Source: Pseudisothecium myosuroides
Lineage: Eukaryota > Streptophyta > Bryopsida > Hypnales > Lembophyllaceae
DNA length: 64,000 nt
Reading direction: 5' to 3'
NCBI GenBank assembly: GCA_951799445.1
Contig: OX637289.1
Span: 11,251,321 to 11,315,320 of the forward strand
In this document: one piece after another, positions 22,390 through 33,129 of the stretch
Layout of the letters: each line of letters begins with the position of its first letter
Numbering within the stretch: the stretch's first letter is position 1
Position numbers and translations under genes: made by a program
Notes under the pieces: generated by a model
What the model was told of the DNA's origin: nothing
Databases searched by the model: none
The model's input: the letters and a program-made list of their open reading frames with translations, nothing else

Positions 22390-23850
22390 GAGATGGTTTG
22401 TTGCAAGAAAAAATGGTATTAGTTATTTGTCATGGGAAAAATGCCGAAGCTCTCTTTTGCAATAGCTTTTGAAGCATGACTTGCATGAATTTGAAAATTT
22501 TATTTGAGATGTTTGTCTTGAGTGTAATCATATTTCATATTTTTTTTTAAATTTTAAAAAATATTTCATTTAAAAAAAAATTAAATTAATTTATTGCATT
22601 TTGAGTTTTATGGGTTTGAGTACTATGGGGTGATTGCAAAAAACACCTGTTTTATTTTGCATCACACGTTCAATGCAAAAGTTGTCTTGTACTATAAATA
22701 TTGTAAAAATAATTGAATGGATATGAAATTTAGAGGTAAGCTTCCTATAGCAATAGAAAATGTACTTGAATTATTTCACTTATTTCAAAATTAGTTCAAT
22801 ACGTGAAATTGAATTTCAAATATATACCACACATACAGTTTTGGTGTTTTTTAGTATTATCAAGTACCTTTTTTGAAGAATTATGTCGTCAGATTTGGTA
22901 GGCTAGCTCTTCCAATAGAAGTACACCTTTTTAAGAGAGAAATTTTCAAAAATATATTCTAAGTGTGTTTTGCACTAGCCTAAAGTGTATTGTTTTGAGG
23001 TGAATCATAGTACAAAAAGTACTAAAAGGTTGAAAATAAAAAACGCAACATTGAAATAGTACAAGTGTTTTTTGCAATCACCCTACGGAGTCTCCAAATT
23101 TAATGATCTAGAACTAAAATTTCTCTGCTCTATTTCTATGGTAGGAAGTCATGTTTCTATTAAGGAAAATTTACAAATATTTTATTTTATGTCCTCTACA
23201 CTCATGCAAATAGGGCTCCTTTGTGCACACCATTCTGAGCATTGAAGATGGTTTCAAGATCATTCTTTTGGTGAAATGTGTTCTCTATGAAGTCTTCCCA
23301 AATGAACAATTTTTAGTTTCTTTGAAATTATTTTTCCTATTTTTACAAATTAAAATGTCAAACTATCTATTTTCTAGCGATTCTGCACTTTTCTAGTTTT
23401 CCTACTTATAAATTTTTTTTGTGTTTTTCCTTTGTAGGGTACCTTTTTCTTACAAGTATATACATGTATTGATCATATTTTTAACATTAATTTTTTTTTT
23501 CTTCTAATTTTATAGTATTTCCCCCCAAAAGGCTGAAAAGGGCGGAGTAAATGCAAGAAACACTTGCCGGTTTTGTTGCGTTTTACAGTAGTCATGTTTT
23601 TTTTCTGGAGTACTCTAAAAATTAGAAAAATAATTTTTAAAAAATAAAAAAAATACGGCTAATGTATAAACCTTTAAGATGAAGGTAACCACCAAAGGAA
23701 ATGCATAGAAAAATTCTCTAAGCAAGAGAACTAGAAAAGTGCCAAATCTCAAAAAAATGGATACTTTGATGTTAAATTAATTAGTTGAAAATAGGAAAAA
23801 CAAATAAATACATAAAATAAAAATTGGACACTCTTTTTTGCAATGACCCA
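22390..23850. mobile_element. Element related to 14852-15562, interrupted by a nested element
   Basis: Blocks on both sides of 22630-23088 align with one continuous stretch of the element at 14852-15562. Left blocks contain GCAATAGCTTTTGAAGCATG; right blocks contain GAGTCTCCAAATTTAATGA and CATTGAAGATGGTTTCAAG. A further GCAAGAAACACTTGCCGG end at about 23552 and a TTTTTTGCAATGACCC end near 23850 suggest another family member fused to it. Confidence 0.5.
22630..23088 (+). mobile_element. Non-autonomous element, TAGGGTGATTGCAAGAAACAC family, second copy
   Basis: About 460 bp bounded by GGGTGATTGCAAAAAACACC and the complement GTGTTTTTTGCAATCACCC. It is an inverted second copy of 21251-22110. It interrupts sequence that is continuous in the related element at 14852-15562, so its borders are supported by an empty-site comparison. 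Confidence 0.7.
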
Positions 23851-24186
23851 CATACACTTCACAAGTCAATGTAAGAATTTCAAAATTCTCAAAGTCCCTA
23901 AAATGCCAGCAAATCAGATAATTATTCAGTGTCCATCCCTTTAATTTATCAATATATTCTCTATATTCTTAATTAAGGAAGAACATTTACAAATAACATT
24001 TTGAACCTTCAATCATGACTTTTGCATTCAATATCCAAATAACTCCTTTGTTGCATTGGAATTGATCCTCTTCAGAAACCAAAACCAAAAATAAGAGAAT
24101 AGATGCTTTTATTTATTGGAACGACTGAAAACTTGCTCAACGGCAAAATACGCAATTCATTCAAGGTGCATGTCCTTCCCATATGG

Positions 24187-24374
24187 ACAATTTCATTAAA
24201 ATGGTGGTATTATTGTGCCATTTCCAACGGTGTGACATTTTAACCATCTGGGACTGGTGTAGAGTTTAGAACAGGCGTTCTAAGACATCTAGGACTGGTA
24301 TAGATTTCAGAATGGCCATTCTTAACTGTAAAAGAGCCAAAGTTCAGTAATACCGCCATTTTAATGAAATTGAC
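24187..24374. mobile_element. Small MITE, TTTCATTAAAATGG family, copy 1
   Basis: The left end CAATTTCATTAAAATGGTGG and the right end (complement CAATTTCATTAAAATGGCGG) form an inverted repeat. The core has two versions of a TCTAGGACTGGTATAGA-like motif. Related copies lie at 25864-26030, 37033-37163 (inside an ECR1 intron) and 55203-55353. Confidence 0.75.
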
Positions 24375-24479
24375 CATGCCATACATCGAGCTGCAGCTGC
24401 TCACACCTTGTTCGCCGGTCACCATGCACCAAACCATCCCGGCCATGATCTTCCTATTGAGCATTATTCTTGCACCAGT

Positions 24480-24645
24480 ATTATACTGACAGATTCCAAT
24501 TACCGATCGAGCTCAATCGATGTTAGTTAATATATTAAGCTCCTAATACATATCATCCAAACCAACCACAAGGTTCGAACCTTGGACCTCATCCTTTGGG
24601 CCCCAAGGCTCACTACCACTACACCATGCTCTAACTCCGATGACT
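24480..24645 (-). mobile_element. tRNA-derived SINE-like unit
   Basis: On the minus strand a pol III A-box-like TGGTGTAGTGG (24616-24626) is followed 45 nt downstream by a B box GGTTCGAACC (24572-24581). That is tRNA spacing. The 5' tRNA-like head is followed by about 90 bp of unrelated body. No acceptor stem closes, so it is not an intact tRNA gene. Confidence 0.55.
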
Positions 24646-24948
24646 ACTATTAGAATGTTTATCTATTTACTTAGTAATTGATAAAATGTAGTAATTTTGA
24701 AACTAGTGAATGACAATGTAGTAATTTTGTCTGTAAATAGTAAAAGTGTGTTGTTTACCGTGTTATATAGAAAATTGATTGAAATTGCACATAGCAATTC
24801 TAAATTTCCACATGCTGATGCTTTGCTAAGTGGTGTTATCCATGATTTTACAACGTTGACAATATGGGAAAACAAAATAATCTCCCTGTGATCTCCACGT
24901 ACGTACTTACGTACTTTCAAGATCATGAATTTGTCGAATTGCATGCGT

Positions 24949-25370
24949 TCAAGGGGGTCCCGCAGTCGAGCACGCACCGATGGCACTTAGGTTGAAAGGA
25001 AGCAGAATTGCTCCAGTGGCGTTACACTCCAACCCGGATTGGCAGGCGACGAGAGATACCACGTCTCCGGTGACGTTCGTCAAGATGGCCGACTCGAATG
25101 TCGCGGTCATATTGTTGTACTCACCCGAATCAAAAGTGGTGTTAGGCGCCGCACCTGAATCGCTGTACGAGACATAGGTGGTGGAACAGTTCTGACTGTG
25201 TGCTACAGTGCAATTCTTGCTCATGAACATATCGAGGCCGACGTAACGGTCGTCGCAGCACACCAGTGCTAGGAGCAGCAGCAAGAAGCCCACAAGAACA
25301 GGGGTATTCGCATTAGCTTCATTTGGAAAGATTCATTCGCACTCTGCTGAAGGTACCCTCCTCAATTCAG
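24949..25370 (-). pseudogene. Secreted N-glycosylated protein gene, broken at signal peptide
   Basis: The minus-strand frame encodes a hydrophobic signal-like core (VGFLLLLLALVCC) and then about 95 residues with at least seven N-x-S/T sites (NCT, NCS, NTT, NMT, NVT, NAT, NLS), ending in TAGPP at 24949. There are four or more cysteines, so it looks like an extracellular glycoprotein. No ATG exists in frame. Compared with the signal peptide at 26246-26341, the ATGGGCTCC start (about 25382) is separated from the VLVGFLLLL core by about 60 bp of inserted DNA with a TGA. That insert resembles 25508-25545. Secretion start is destroyed unless splicing removes it. Family unknown. Confidence 0.5.
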
Positions 25371-25475
25371 GGGGGAGCCCATGGTGGTGAGTTGATCGAA
25401 ACACTCGTGAATTCAAGCACTAAAAGAAGGCGATGCAGCTCGAAAAAGAAATATGAGTTCACTTGATGGCAATGT

Positions 25476-25949
25476 TTGAATCCTTTGGGTTTGGAGACTC
25501 CTTACATTTTAGCTTCATTTGGAAAGATTCGTACTCTGCAGAGCTTGATCGATGATTCTACCAATGGCAATAAAGTCCGCATATTCCACCAAGTTGCGTT
25601 TGAATTAAGTGACGACTGTCTGCAACCAAAGTTCTTCAGAAGCGAAGCCTCTAGGATGGAGAATGATGACCTGATGGGCCAGCGCTTCCGAAGAAACATG
25701 AAGTCGGGATTTCCCATATATACGGAAGAAGAGCAGGAGCTCGCACGCGATCCTCGCATCAGGTGTAAATTGAACATTATTTTAATTATAGTGGAGCTGA
25801 AGTGTCGTTTCTTAATATCCATTTCACATGAGGTAAAACAATATTCAACAGTGGAGGTGAGGTCTCATTGTGTAAAATGGTGGTATTTGGTACGCCATTT
25901 TTTTTATTCATTTCCTTCGTTAGCTCTAAAGTCTAGGATTGGTATATAG
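25476..25949 (+). CDS. Hypothetical protein or exon fragment
   Basis: A 157-codon frame. The first about 95 codons look protein-like (LIDDSTNGNKVRIFHQVAFELSDD in parts; MGQRFRRNMKSG; YTEEEQELARDPRIR). The rest becomes AT-rich and hydrophobic, running into the MITE copy at 25864. A good donor (CATCAG|GTGTAA) at about 25760 would end a real exon at the DPRIR residues. Part of it (25508-25545) matches the segment inserted in the neighbouring secreted-protein pseudogene. No family is recognised. Confidence 0.25.
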   Translation: MNPLGLETPYILASFGKIRTLQSLIDDSTNGNKVRIFHQVAFELSDDCLQPKFFRSEASRMENDDLMGQRFRRNMKSGFPIYTEEEQELARDPRIRCKLNIILIIVELKCRFLISISHEVKQYSTVEVRSHCVKWWYLVRHFFYSFPSLALKSRIGI

Positions 25950-26030
25950 AAGGTCTAAAACAACGCACGGTCTAAAAGTGAAAATGCCAAGTTTGTGGAG
26001 TACGGCCATTTTAAAGAAATTTTGGTACCG
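25864..26030. mobile_element. Small MITE, TTTCATTAAAATGG family, copy 2
   Basis: AAAATGGTGGTATTTGG at the left faces a complementary ACGGCCATTTTAAAGAAATT at the right. The core has TCTAGGATTGGTATA, as in the copy at 24187. Confidence 0.65.
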
Positions 26031-26245
26031 ACCTTTCTGTGTGGCCATGCAAAGCACGATAACTTAGATGACGAGAATGATTGACATGATGACACTTTTT
26101 GTCTTCACAAACTCAAGTGGCTCCCTCTTCAATGGTTGGTCTCCCTTTTCTTCCTTTGGAGAGGCTATTTCTGACCCTCCATCTTCCTTGGAGATTTCCC
26201 TTGATGACCTATCAACACTATCGTAAGAAAAGCCGGGTGGGTTAT

Positions 26246-26341
26246 TCACACAAAAAGTGGCTGCAGCTGGCAGTACACCATTGCTGGGAGCAGCAGCAGC
26301 AAGAAGCCCACAAGAACAGAGGTCTTCAGGAGGGAGCCCAT
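26246..26341 (-). pseudogene. Truncated copy of the secreted-protein gene (signal peptide only)
   Basis: ATG at 26341 opens a 31-codon frame that is a clear signal peptide (MGSLLKTSVLVGFLLLLLPA, then MVYC) and stops at 26246 after QLQPLFV. The coding and upstream DNA (to about 26420) is homologous to about 25270-25460. The mature part present in the other copy is missing here. It could be a first exon; a GT donor is not obvious. Confidence 0.4.
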
Positions 26342-26832
26342 GGTGGTGACATGATCAAAACACTCGTGAATTCAAGCACTGAATAGAAGGCGATGAAGCT
26401 TGGAAGAGTAATATGAGTTGATGGCAACGGATCCCAAGGGTCAGATTTTTTGTGGTTTAATTCAGTTTCACCACAAGCGCTGTACATGTACAGTTTTGCA
26501 CAGTACGAGTGGCGGTTCCCGAGTCCGCAATTTTCTATCTGCACGCTCTGCTACTGTAGTCCTCAATCTCTCCGCCCTCATGTACAATTCGTTCGATTCC
26601 CTCGGGATGATTCACTACTGCTCACGTTGATTCTCACATCCGCAGCTATAGTTGACGAATTCGCATGCACTTCACGCCCTGTATCAACAAGCTATCTATC
26701 TGTGTGACTGCGTCTTTCATTGCGCAATCTGACAGCTTTGAATTGGTGGTAGTTCGAATTCTAGTGAGGCCTAGTGAGGAGATTTCAAGAGCAGTAGTGT
26801 AATTTGGGGAATAACTGCATGCATTGAATTGA

Positions 26833-28142
26833 ATGGAGGATCCGGCGAGCGAGGTGGAGGGCGTAGTGCGCGCTTTGGTGGACAAGCCCACGTTGCAACG
26901 GCAAGCGGAGACGCTGCACAAGTACTTCACCCCTGACGTGGAGTTTTACCATCTCTATATCAACACCAGCTTAGGACTTGAGGCTCTGCTTGCCATCTAT
27001 CAGATTGCACAGGTCTTTTTGAACTACAGGTGCTCATTTTGTGCTTTGAACTTCACAAATTGCCAATTGGTAGCGTATAATAATTTATTGGGGGGCCGGG
27101 GAGGGGTTTAGGGTTGGTGCTTCTTTGATGATCTTGAGCATGGGTTAGAGGGGTTGCAAGGGAATAATTTTGGGGCCCACGTTCTTGAGAAGCTCCCTGA
27201 ACTCGTTTGCCATCAGCGAACAATGAGTCAAAGAATCCAGGTTCTTTTTGTGCACAACGTTATTTTCGGGTGGATAAGTGCTTAAATTGTTTATTATTGT
27301 GCTTTCACAGAGTCCTTGGTTAAAATGATTGCATACATGTGGGCTCATGTGACTGTGATTACGTGCTCACCGCTTCTACAAGATTTTAGTGCTCTAAATT
27401 TTTATTAGATCAACTTGAATTAAAGTCAATTTATCTCGTGGAGAATGGAGGATAGGATGTGGACCTAAACCAGGTTCACAAGTCACCTCTAAATACCCTC
27501 AGAGCCTATAATTTTCCTCTTGGGAAGGACTCTTTGACTCACTCAGGTTCTCATCTCTTTGTGTGATGGCGTTTGTAGTGGAGTGGTCATCCACAACATT
27601 GTGTATGATAAGGATAGGGATTCCATAGCAGTGCGGATGACGGTGTCCATTCGCCCGTGGGTGCTGCTGTGGCGCACTGTCCCCTTGCAGTTCTTCACCT
27701 TGCTGGAGCTTGAAGACGTCATTGTGGTAAGCGTCATTTCAACCAGAACCAAAAACTCTTGAGAAAATCTGACACTTGAGATGTTTGGCTGGCTGATGCA
27801 AATGTTGCATGCCATGGTGAATGAGCTCCTGTTACAGTGATTCATAGGAGGTACGCATTATTCTAACAGAGGTCCCTGTTGATGGATTGTGATGCAATTC
27901 AGAATGGGAAAAAGGTGAAGAAGATCCGAGTGCAACGAGATTATTTCATAAGGTCGCCGATAGTGCAATCCATTCCAATCGTGGGCGATATTTACAACTC
28001 AGACTCTCTTCGGCTCCTGTTCGGCAACTTTCAGTCTCATTTTGCTCGGTTCTTTCTGTGGTTTCTCACTCTTTTGTGGCCCAGCTTACCTGACGTTTCC
28101 TCTCATGGAAAACACTCAGTAACCAAACCTGCACGTCGATAG
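26833..28142 (+). CDS. NTF2-like (SigF-type) protein, copy B, complete
   Basis: Three exons: 26833-27029, 27579-27726 and 27903-28142. Donors are ACAG|GTGCTC and GTG|GTAAGC; acceptors end TTGTAG and ATTCAG. Phases close (197, 148 and 240 bp), giving 194 aa. The N-terminus (VVRALVDKPTLQRQAETLHK, then YFTPDVEFYHLY) starts an NTF2/SnoaL-like fold. The middle (VVIHNIVYDKDRDSIAVRMT) and the RTVPLQFFTLLELEDV strand fit the conical beta-sheet of that fold. The C-terminal FFLWFLTLLWPSLP is hydrophobic and may anchor to membrane. This layout recalls fungal SigF-like NTF2 proteins; I infer homology, not function. Start chosen as the first ATG with a short leader, GAATGGAG. The sister gene is at 177-781. 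Confidence 0.75.
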
Positions 28143-29560
28143 AATCGCAATGAATGCATTGTTGTCACTATTTTGAGTGTACCGAAGACTAGAGGAATCA
28201 TTAGCAAGGCAAAGGTTAATACTCTCATTGCAGTTAGTTTTGTCTCTCGTAGTATGAAACCATTAGAATTACATTTGTTGCGCAGGTTCATGGACTTGTT
28301 TATCTAACATTATGCTGTAATATGCGGGAAGTGTACCATGTGAGAAACAATTCATATGTAAGCTTTAAATAGTTACTTATCTCTTGGCCTCATCTTGGCC
28401 TTGGCTATTGGATCTTGTATCTATATGTTTGGTTGAATTTGGATTCTTGGACAGTACATGGTGATATTGGGTGCTACTGACTGTTTCGTGTCTCTTGTTG
28501 CACTGTTGAACACAGTTCTTGTTAAGCGGAAATTTGACTACTTGAATTTGGGAATCATATCTGGGTAACGCGTTTTCTTTCGGAAGAAAGAAATTCTGTC
28601 GATCCGGATCCTTGAGGATTAGTTTACTCGAGGTATTGCTTCTGAAATTGTCCACTAATATCAAACTAGAGTAGGTACAAATACAAGGTGATGTGTGTCT
28701 GCGAGCATTTGATATTGTAAAATGATGGTTGATTATTAAGCATTACGGAACGTCCTGCACTTGGGAAATAAATCACTTTTGTTTGGAAAACCCCCATTTG
28801 TGCCAATGATGACACAAATGCACTTGCTGGCAAATAATATAATTCAACCTTCAGTCATTTTTCACTCTGCCGATGATCATTTCAATGGCTTGAATTTGTT
28901 CCACAGTCTCTATCCTGGCCAAGGGCCCCGAGACTGTTGATATTACAGTCAATGAATGCAATATCAACTTCACCTTATGTGCAGCAATCTGAAATTCAAG
29001 AAGGATATGGCCGTATGCAAGGTTTTACAAATGATAGATCTAGAAATGATCAAGATATTGACACAGTGCCGAATGCGACGTACATTTAAAGCTTCCAATG
29101 GTATACATCCTCAAATTGCACAATCTCCACGTGCACATTATTGCTTACTATTTGTTGCGCAGAATCTCTGCCGACAACCTGACTGCTATTGTGATTCTTA
29201 TGGTATCGTAATAGCAGAGAATGATTCCTTGAGTATTCAGTGGCCACAAAATAGTGACAACCACGCATTTCATAATTTGACTTATTTAATGTGTACTAGG
29301 TGCGGCTACTGTTTTCCATGGGAGGCAACATCAGGAAAGTTCGGCAACAAAAAATTTCACAGCTACATTATGAACTGTGCAAGAATAGCTTGTGCATTGC
29401 CCAGCAAAAACCTAAAATTTTCTAACTTGTAAATCTCGCCCACGATGGAGATGAGTTGCACTATGGGTGACCATATGAAAGAATCGCGTTGCACTTGTAT
29501 CTAAGCTCCTTCATTGTCTTCCTATTCTGAATTGCATCACAACCTAATAAACAAGGATTG
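27404..29560. repeat. Segmental duplication, copy B
   Basis: Direct repeat of 1-2165, about 27.4 kb away. The left end of visible homology is limited by the window start of copy A, so the duplication may include exon 1 at 26833. Copy B keeps a single TTAA (28736-28739) where copy A holds the 1379-1599 element. It has extra sequence 28827-29320. Confidence 0.9.
28827..29320. other. Copy B-specific 490-bp segment
   Basis: Absent from copy A, where flanking homology joins at about 1693. It includes a 158-codon open frame (28956-29432) that runs on into the shared flank; its translation has several cysteines but no domain I recognise. It could be an insertion in B or a deletion in A. Confidence 0.4.
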
Positions 29561-29919
29561 TGTTAGAATAAATGCGCATCTCGTATTAAACAAACTTAAC
29601 ATTCTCTAATTGCATATTCTGTAAAAGCACACTCCCGGCATGTCCTTGTGTACACATTTGATTGGAAAGTATAATTAGATATCAAATTGAGAACACATGA
29701 GATAGGAGTCCATTCTCTTATGGGACAATGATATTTGAGAGTTTTGAATATTCTAAATCACATGTTTGGCGTTACAAAATTTGCCAAATTAACAAATAGT
29801 ACCGGCATTGTAACTAAGTAATCAAGACTTCTAACACTTTGAAATGTCACAATTTAACAAAGATGAAATTTAAGTGCAAGGCCCAATGCAAGGTTAGATT
29901 TTGTGGTTCTAGTGCTTAC

Positions 29920-30067
29920 CACAACATCTTCAAGCTCCAGTAAAGCAAAGAGCTGCAAGGGTGTGGTGTGCCACAGCAACAACCATAGGCAAATGTGTAC
30001 TGTCATCTGCACCCCAGCTATGGAATTCCTTTCTTCGTCATACTCAATGTTGTGGAAGTCTACTCCA
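29920..30067 (-). pseudogene. Inverted orphan copy of NTF2-like exon 2
   Basis: On the minus strand 148 bp encode NGVDFHNIEYDEERNSIAG then VQMTVHICLWLLLWHTTPLQ and LLELEDVV. They are clearly homologous to exon 2 of both NTF2-like genes and have the same length. The donor GTG|GTAAGC is kept. The acceptor dinucleotide is AA instead of AG (TTGTAG in the genes, GTGTAA here). No exon 1 or 3 homologue is seen beside it. Confidence 0.8.
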
Positions 30068-31600
30068 TTACACACTGCAGTGCACCGACGAATTGATGAG
30101 AAGCTAAGAGAAGACAAAGAACTTGGACCTCTATCATATAACATTTTTGACTGGTCTTAAACCTCAGCTACTTGCCTTCAACAACTAGTTTCAAAAGCCA
30201 CTTAATTTGGTTTCATTGGGTTTCATTTGACTTATTTTATTTCAATTAAGCCAAATAAACACCCTGTTGTACCATGATTATTATATCAAGTATTTTTGTG
30301 AAAGTTAGACCAATTAACAATGCACTTTGGATCCTTTTGATAGGCTTCATATTCAATGTTGAATAACTTTGTTTGTCACTGCAAAACAACCCTTTGGAGG
30401 CCTCATTTTTTTTCTAATGCCACGTTGTGAAGACCAAAAAAGACATCATGTCAATCATTCTTGTCATTTAACCCCTAAAAGGACTAGCTTGTTGATTTTG
30501 GCAACATAGCGAATTTGGGTAGGTACATATGAGTAGAGATTTAAGTTTTGGAGGCCCAATTTTTTTGACAAGGTGTGGACGCAGAATATCTTCCTTTTGC
30601 ACCAAATTTCATTAAAATTGAGTAAATGAGTGAAAAGTTAAAATGCAAAAGGTTCTTTATTTCTCAACTAGGGTAGAAGGGTAGGGATATATACACTGCA
30701 TTCAAAATTTTCAAAAGGTGCCTACAGAGGAAAGGGTAGGGTATTCCAACATGTAAAAGCTGAATCCTTTTTTGGGTTTGGTCTGACATGCTATAATTGA
30801 AGTTAATGCCTTTGGGTACAAGCATGCTTGGGGTACCCTAGTCAGGAACCAAGGAACAGGAATGAAATAATTTTCAATTAGCCTATTTTACAAATAAAAA
30901 TTAGAATAATTTTTAAAAAACATTGGTTATTGTTAGAACACATATAGCCAAATCATTTTCATGAATCAAAAAAAGTTATTAAAATTTTAAAAGAATACTA
31001 AAAAATAAATAAGTATATTTAAAAAATGACATGGCAATCGCTTGGCCACGTCAGACTCGCCATTTGGCAACGTCCCAGCATTCTTGCAGAGTTCCCACAG
31101 TCCAGGAACTCGCAGTCTCTTAGAAGTCCGAATCTCTTCTAATGCTTATAAGTTTTTCAAATTGTATTTAGACCAATAGAAAGGCAATTCTTTAGTGTTG
31201 ACTCATTAATTTAATCTTTAGAAAGTATGTGGAAAATTTTGGAATCCAATGGTCAAAACTCAATTGGGGGAAATCAATCCATGTGGTAGCTCAACCAACA
31301 AAATTTCTATTATTACACCTAGACCTCCACTTAATTAGGGCTTAATTGCCCCAAGACAATCTGCCAAATCTAGTTGGACAACCATCTAATCTACTGGACT
31401 CCCTCCAAACGATAACAAACCTGGCAGATGTCGCGATGGCTTCTTGAGGACTACCTATTAGTTTGCCTATTGATTTAGACCCCCGCAACATGCCTAGGTT
31501 ACTCCCACAGTTTTTGGGTTTCTCCATGAAGACCCATCTAACCACATATAGCGTTATATTGAGACATTGATAACCAATGGAGTTATTCTCAAGGAAATAT
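30068..31600. other. Repeat-rich non-coding stretch
   Basis: TTAA plus CCCCTAAAAGG at 30468 marks a piggyBac-like left end, with sub-terminal sequence matching 42370 and, inverted, 16136-17229 (GGCAACATAGCGAATTTGGG). A CTTCTAATG end near 31142 matches the ends of 48369-48648. No gene is supported. Confidence 0.5.
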
Positions 31601-31605
31601 TTTGT

Positions 31606-32001
31606 CTTATATGGTTCTCAACTACTTTGGAGGGTATCGCCTATGAGTGGTACCACTTCCATGCATCCAACACACTTGGTGAGTGATTTGCACTTTATAA
31701 CACTTTTTACGCTTGTTTCTAAAGACTAGAGACCAATTAACAAAGCGTGATAATGACACTTACTGGCATGCACCCAGGCCTTTTAAGGATATTTCCTTCA
31801 TATCTCCAGAGATTTGAGACAATGATTATAAGGTTTGTAGGTAATCATTTGTTGGAAGAAACTATTTGATATTGTTTCATCCAAGGTTTCAAATCACATC
31901 TTTGTCTGTAATCTCCGGCCCTTGCTATAACAACTACCACTACTCTTGAAATCAATCAAGACTACCACTTCAAAATTGTAGACCAATATAAGAGATTTTA
32001 G
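31606..32001 (+). pseudogene. Retrotransposon gag relic (Ty3/gypsy-like)
   Basis: One plus frame with four or more stops reads as a retrotransposon gag core: TTLEGIAYEWYHFH, then LYNTFYACF, then HPGLLRIFPSYLQRFETMI and a FVGNHLLEETI block, ending with IQGFKSHLCL. The spacing of these blocks matches the gag domain common in plant LTR elements. No LTRs, zinc knuckle or pol follow. Confidence 0.5.
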
Positions 32002-32536
32002 CTAAGTTGCAATTCTTGGATTTTACTATATGATGGACCGCTACTTGCACTTTCTAGAGCTTGTATATCTCTGATAATTGGTAATTTATGGAGTTGGAGG
32101 AATAAAATGTGCACTTGCAATTTTGGAAATTTAGAAACGTAAGGTAGGAGGTTCTTAAAGCGCTCAAGCTTTAAAATTGTCCACCTCTTCAAATGTATAC
32201 TATTTTGTACATGTTGCTTTTTTGTTGTACTAGCAAATTATAAATATTGTCCATTTGAGGAAGAGGGCAATGTTAGAGCCCTATGCCATTTTAACTTCAA
32301 ACTATGCTTCTTGATTCAATTGTACTAAGTTAGCTTATGCCATAATCAAAGGAGTGAATCAAAGGAGTGAGCCTCTATGCAACCAGCTACTATGGAATGA
32401 GTGAGGCCATGGAAATAGCATGTCTTCACTGTGTTTCATGTATTTGCAAGAGGACCAACAAAATGGGCAGATTTCAGCTTAGTACACCAAAATCGTTTGC
32501 TTAAGGAGATGTGCAATCCATGGTTCATCAAATTAA

Positions 32537-33125
32537 CCCCTAAATGCCTAAGGCATCAAATTTTAGTGTTGACAATACTTTAAAGTTAAATAAAATCTAA
32601 CCAATTTATTATTTTTAGTAGTTTATATTTTTGAAAATTTATTTTTGAAGTCTAGTTTTAGCATCAAAAATTCAATTTCGAAAATGAATGATTACGAATT
32701 TTGTATTCAAGATTTTGTACAAGGGTGTCCATTGCAAATCTTGATTTTCTAGTGTTGAGGGCTTTTGGAAATGAGCCTCAAATACACTAAATTATCTTGG
32801 AGAAAAAATCACATTAGAAATTCATTTAAAAAAAGTGCAGAGTAGATTTTGAGAAGCCATAAATTGATTGGGGTTATGCATGTTATGTCCTTTAACCTCA
32901 TATGTTTTTGATGACCATTTTTTTAGATTTGACATGTGAAAAGAGGAGTGAAAGACTTCAAATCACTTTCACAATTTAATACCCTCATGATCAAACATTA
33001 TAATCTTTCAATCCGTAAGTAACATTGTTGTGTTTTCTTTTCTCATGTGATCTTTGGCATGTCTAGTACAGTTACAATTCAAAAAAAATTGATAAAACTT
33101 ATCAAAATGTGGACTTTTTGTTCAA
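32537..33125. mobile_element. piggyBac-like element fragment, CCCCTAAATGCC subfamily, copy 1
   Basis: Starts CCCCTAAATGCC after TTAA (32533-32536). It is colinear for about 590 bp with 40404-41238 and with 61286-61890 (shared GACAATA, TTTTTGAAGTCTAG, CAAGATTTTGT and AAATTCATTTAAAAAAA blocks). The right end is lost. Confidence 0.6.
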
Positions 33126-33129
33126 TTTA

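Noticed and set aside
28956..29432. 158-codon plus-strand frame with many cysteines
   Set aside because: It crosses from the copy B-specific segment into non-coding flank shared with copy A, where the frame is not maintained; no domain.
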